Positions 6,258-6,270 of a stretch of 6,270 nucleotides of DNA are shown here, piece after piece. The position numbers and the translations under genes were made by a program. Each line of letters begins with the position of its first letter. Position 1 is the stretch's first letter. Source of the DNA: an uncultured Oscillospiraceae bacterium (lineage in GTDB: Bacteria; Bacillota; Clostridia; Oscillospirales; Oscillospiraceae); assembly GCA_934659475.1 (NCBI GenBank), contig CAKUHX010000100.1, forward strand, positions 1-6,270, given 5' to 3'. Below the pieces are notes generated by a model. That model worked only from the letters and a program-made list of their open reading frames with translations. It was not told the origin of the DNA and did no database searches.

Positions 6258-6270
6258 CTTTTCTAACGTT

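Overview
The window is GC-rich and densely coded, and every recognisable gene lies on the minus strand. Four features suggest a high-GC member of the Clostridia/Oscillospirales (Firmicutes): strong AGGAGG-type ribosome binding sites before each gene, a YtrA-type GntR regulator next to a YtrB-like ABC ATPase, an ABC-2-like permease, and a Firmicutes-style Mfd. This placement is inference from gene content and style; no rRNA or other phylogenetic marker is present.

Layout in transcription order (right to left). From 6011 to 6270 is a regulatory, AT-enriched intergenic region. It holds a promoter and a perfect-armed inverted-repeat operator for the regulator gene. Further right are a plus-strand extended -10 promoter candidate and, at the right edge, a palindromic element that resembles a dispersed repeat. 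A three-gene operon follows: a 123-aa GntR/YtrA-type repressor (5639-6010), a 300-aa ABC ATPase with a GTG start (4740-5642) and a 690-aa permease with a large C-terminal extracytoplasmic domain (2693-4765). The reading frames overlap by 4 nt (GTGA) and 26 nt, so translation is probably coupled. After a 139-nt gap with its own promoter comes mfd, the transcription-repair coupling factor. It begins at 2553 and runs off the left edge after 851 codons, so about a quarter of the protein is missing.

How the genes work together (inference from family knowledge): the GntR repressor probably binds the operator at its own start site and shuts off the whole operon. When an unknown signal, possibly cell-envelope stress as in Bacillus subtilis Ytr, releases it, an ABC transporter is made from one ATPase and one unusual permease. 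Mfd is a housekeeping DNA-repair and transcription factor, probably transcribed separately.

I see no wholly new defence or mobile system. The points most worth following are the operator-promoter arrangement, the permease's large extracytoplasmic domain with its C-terminal IIGGADGPT tail, and the right-edge palindromic element.
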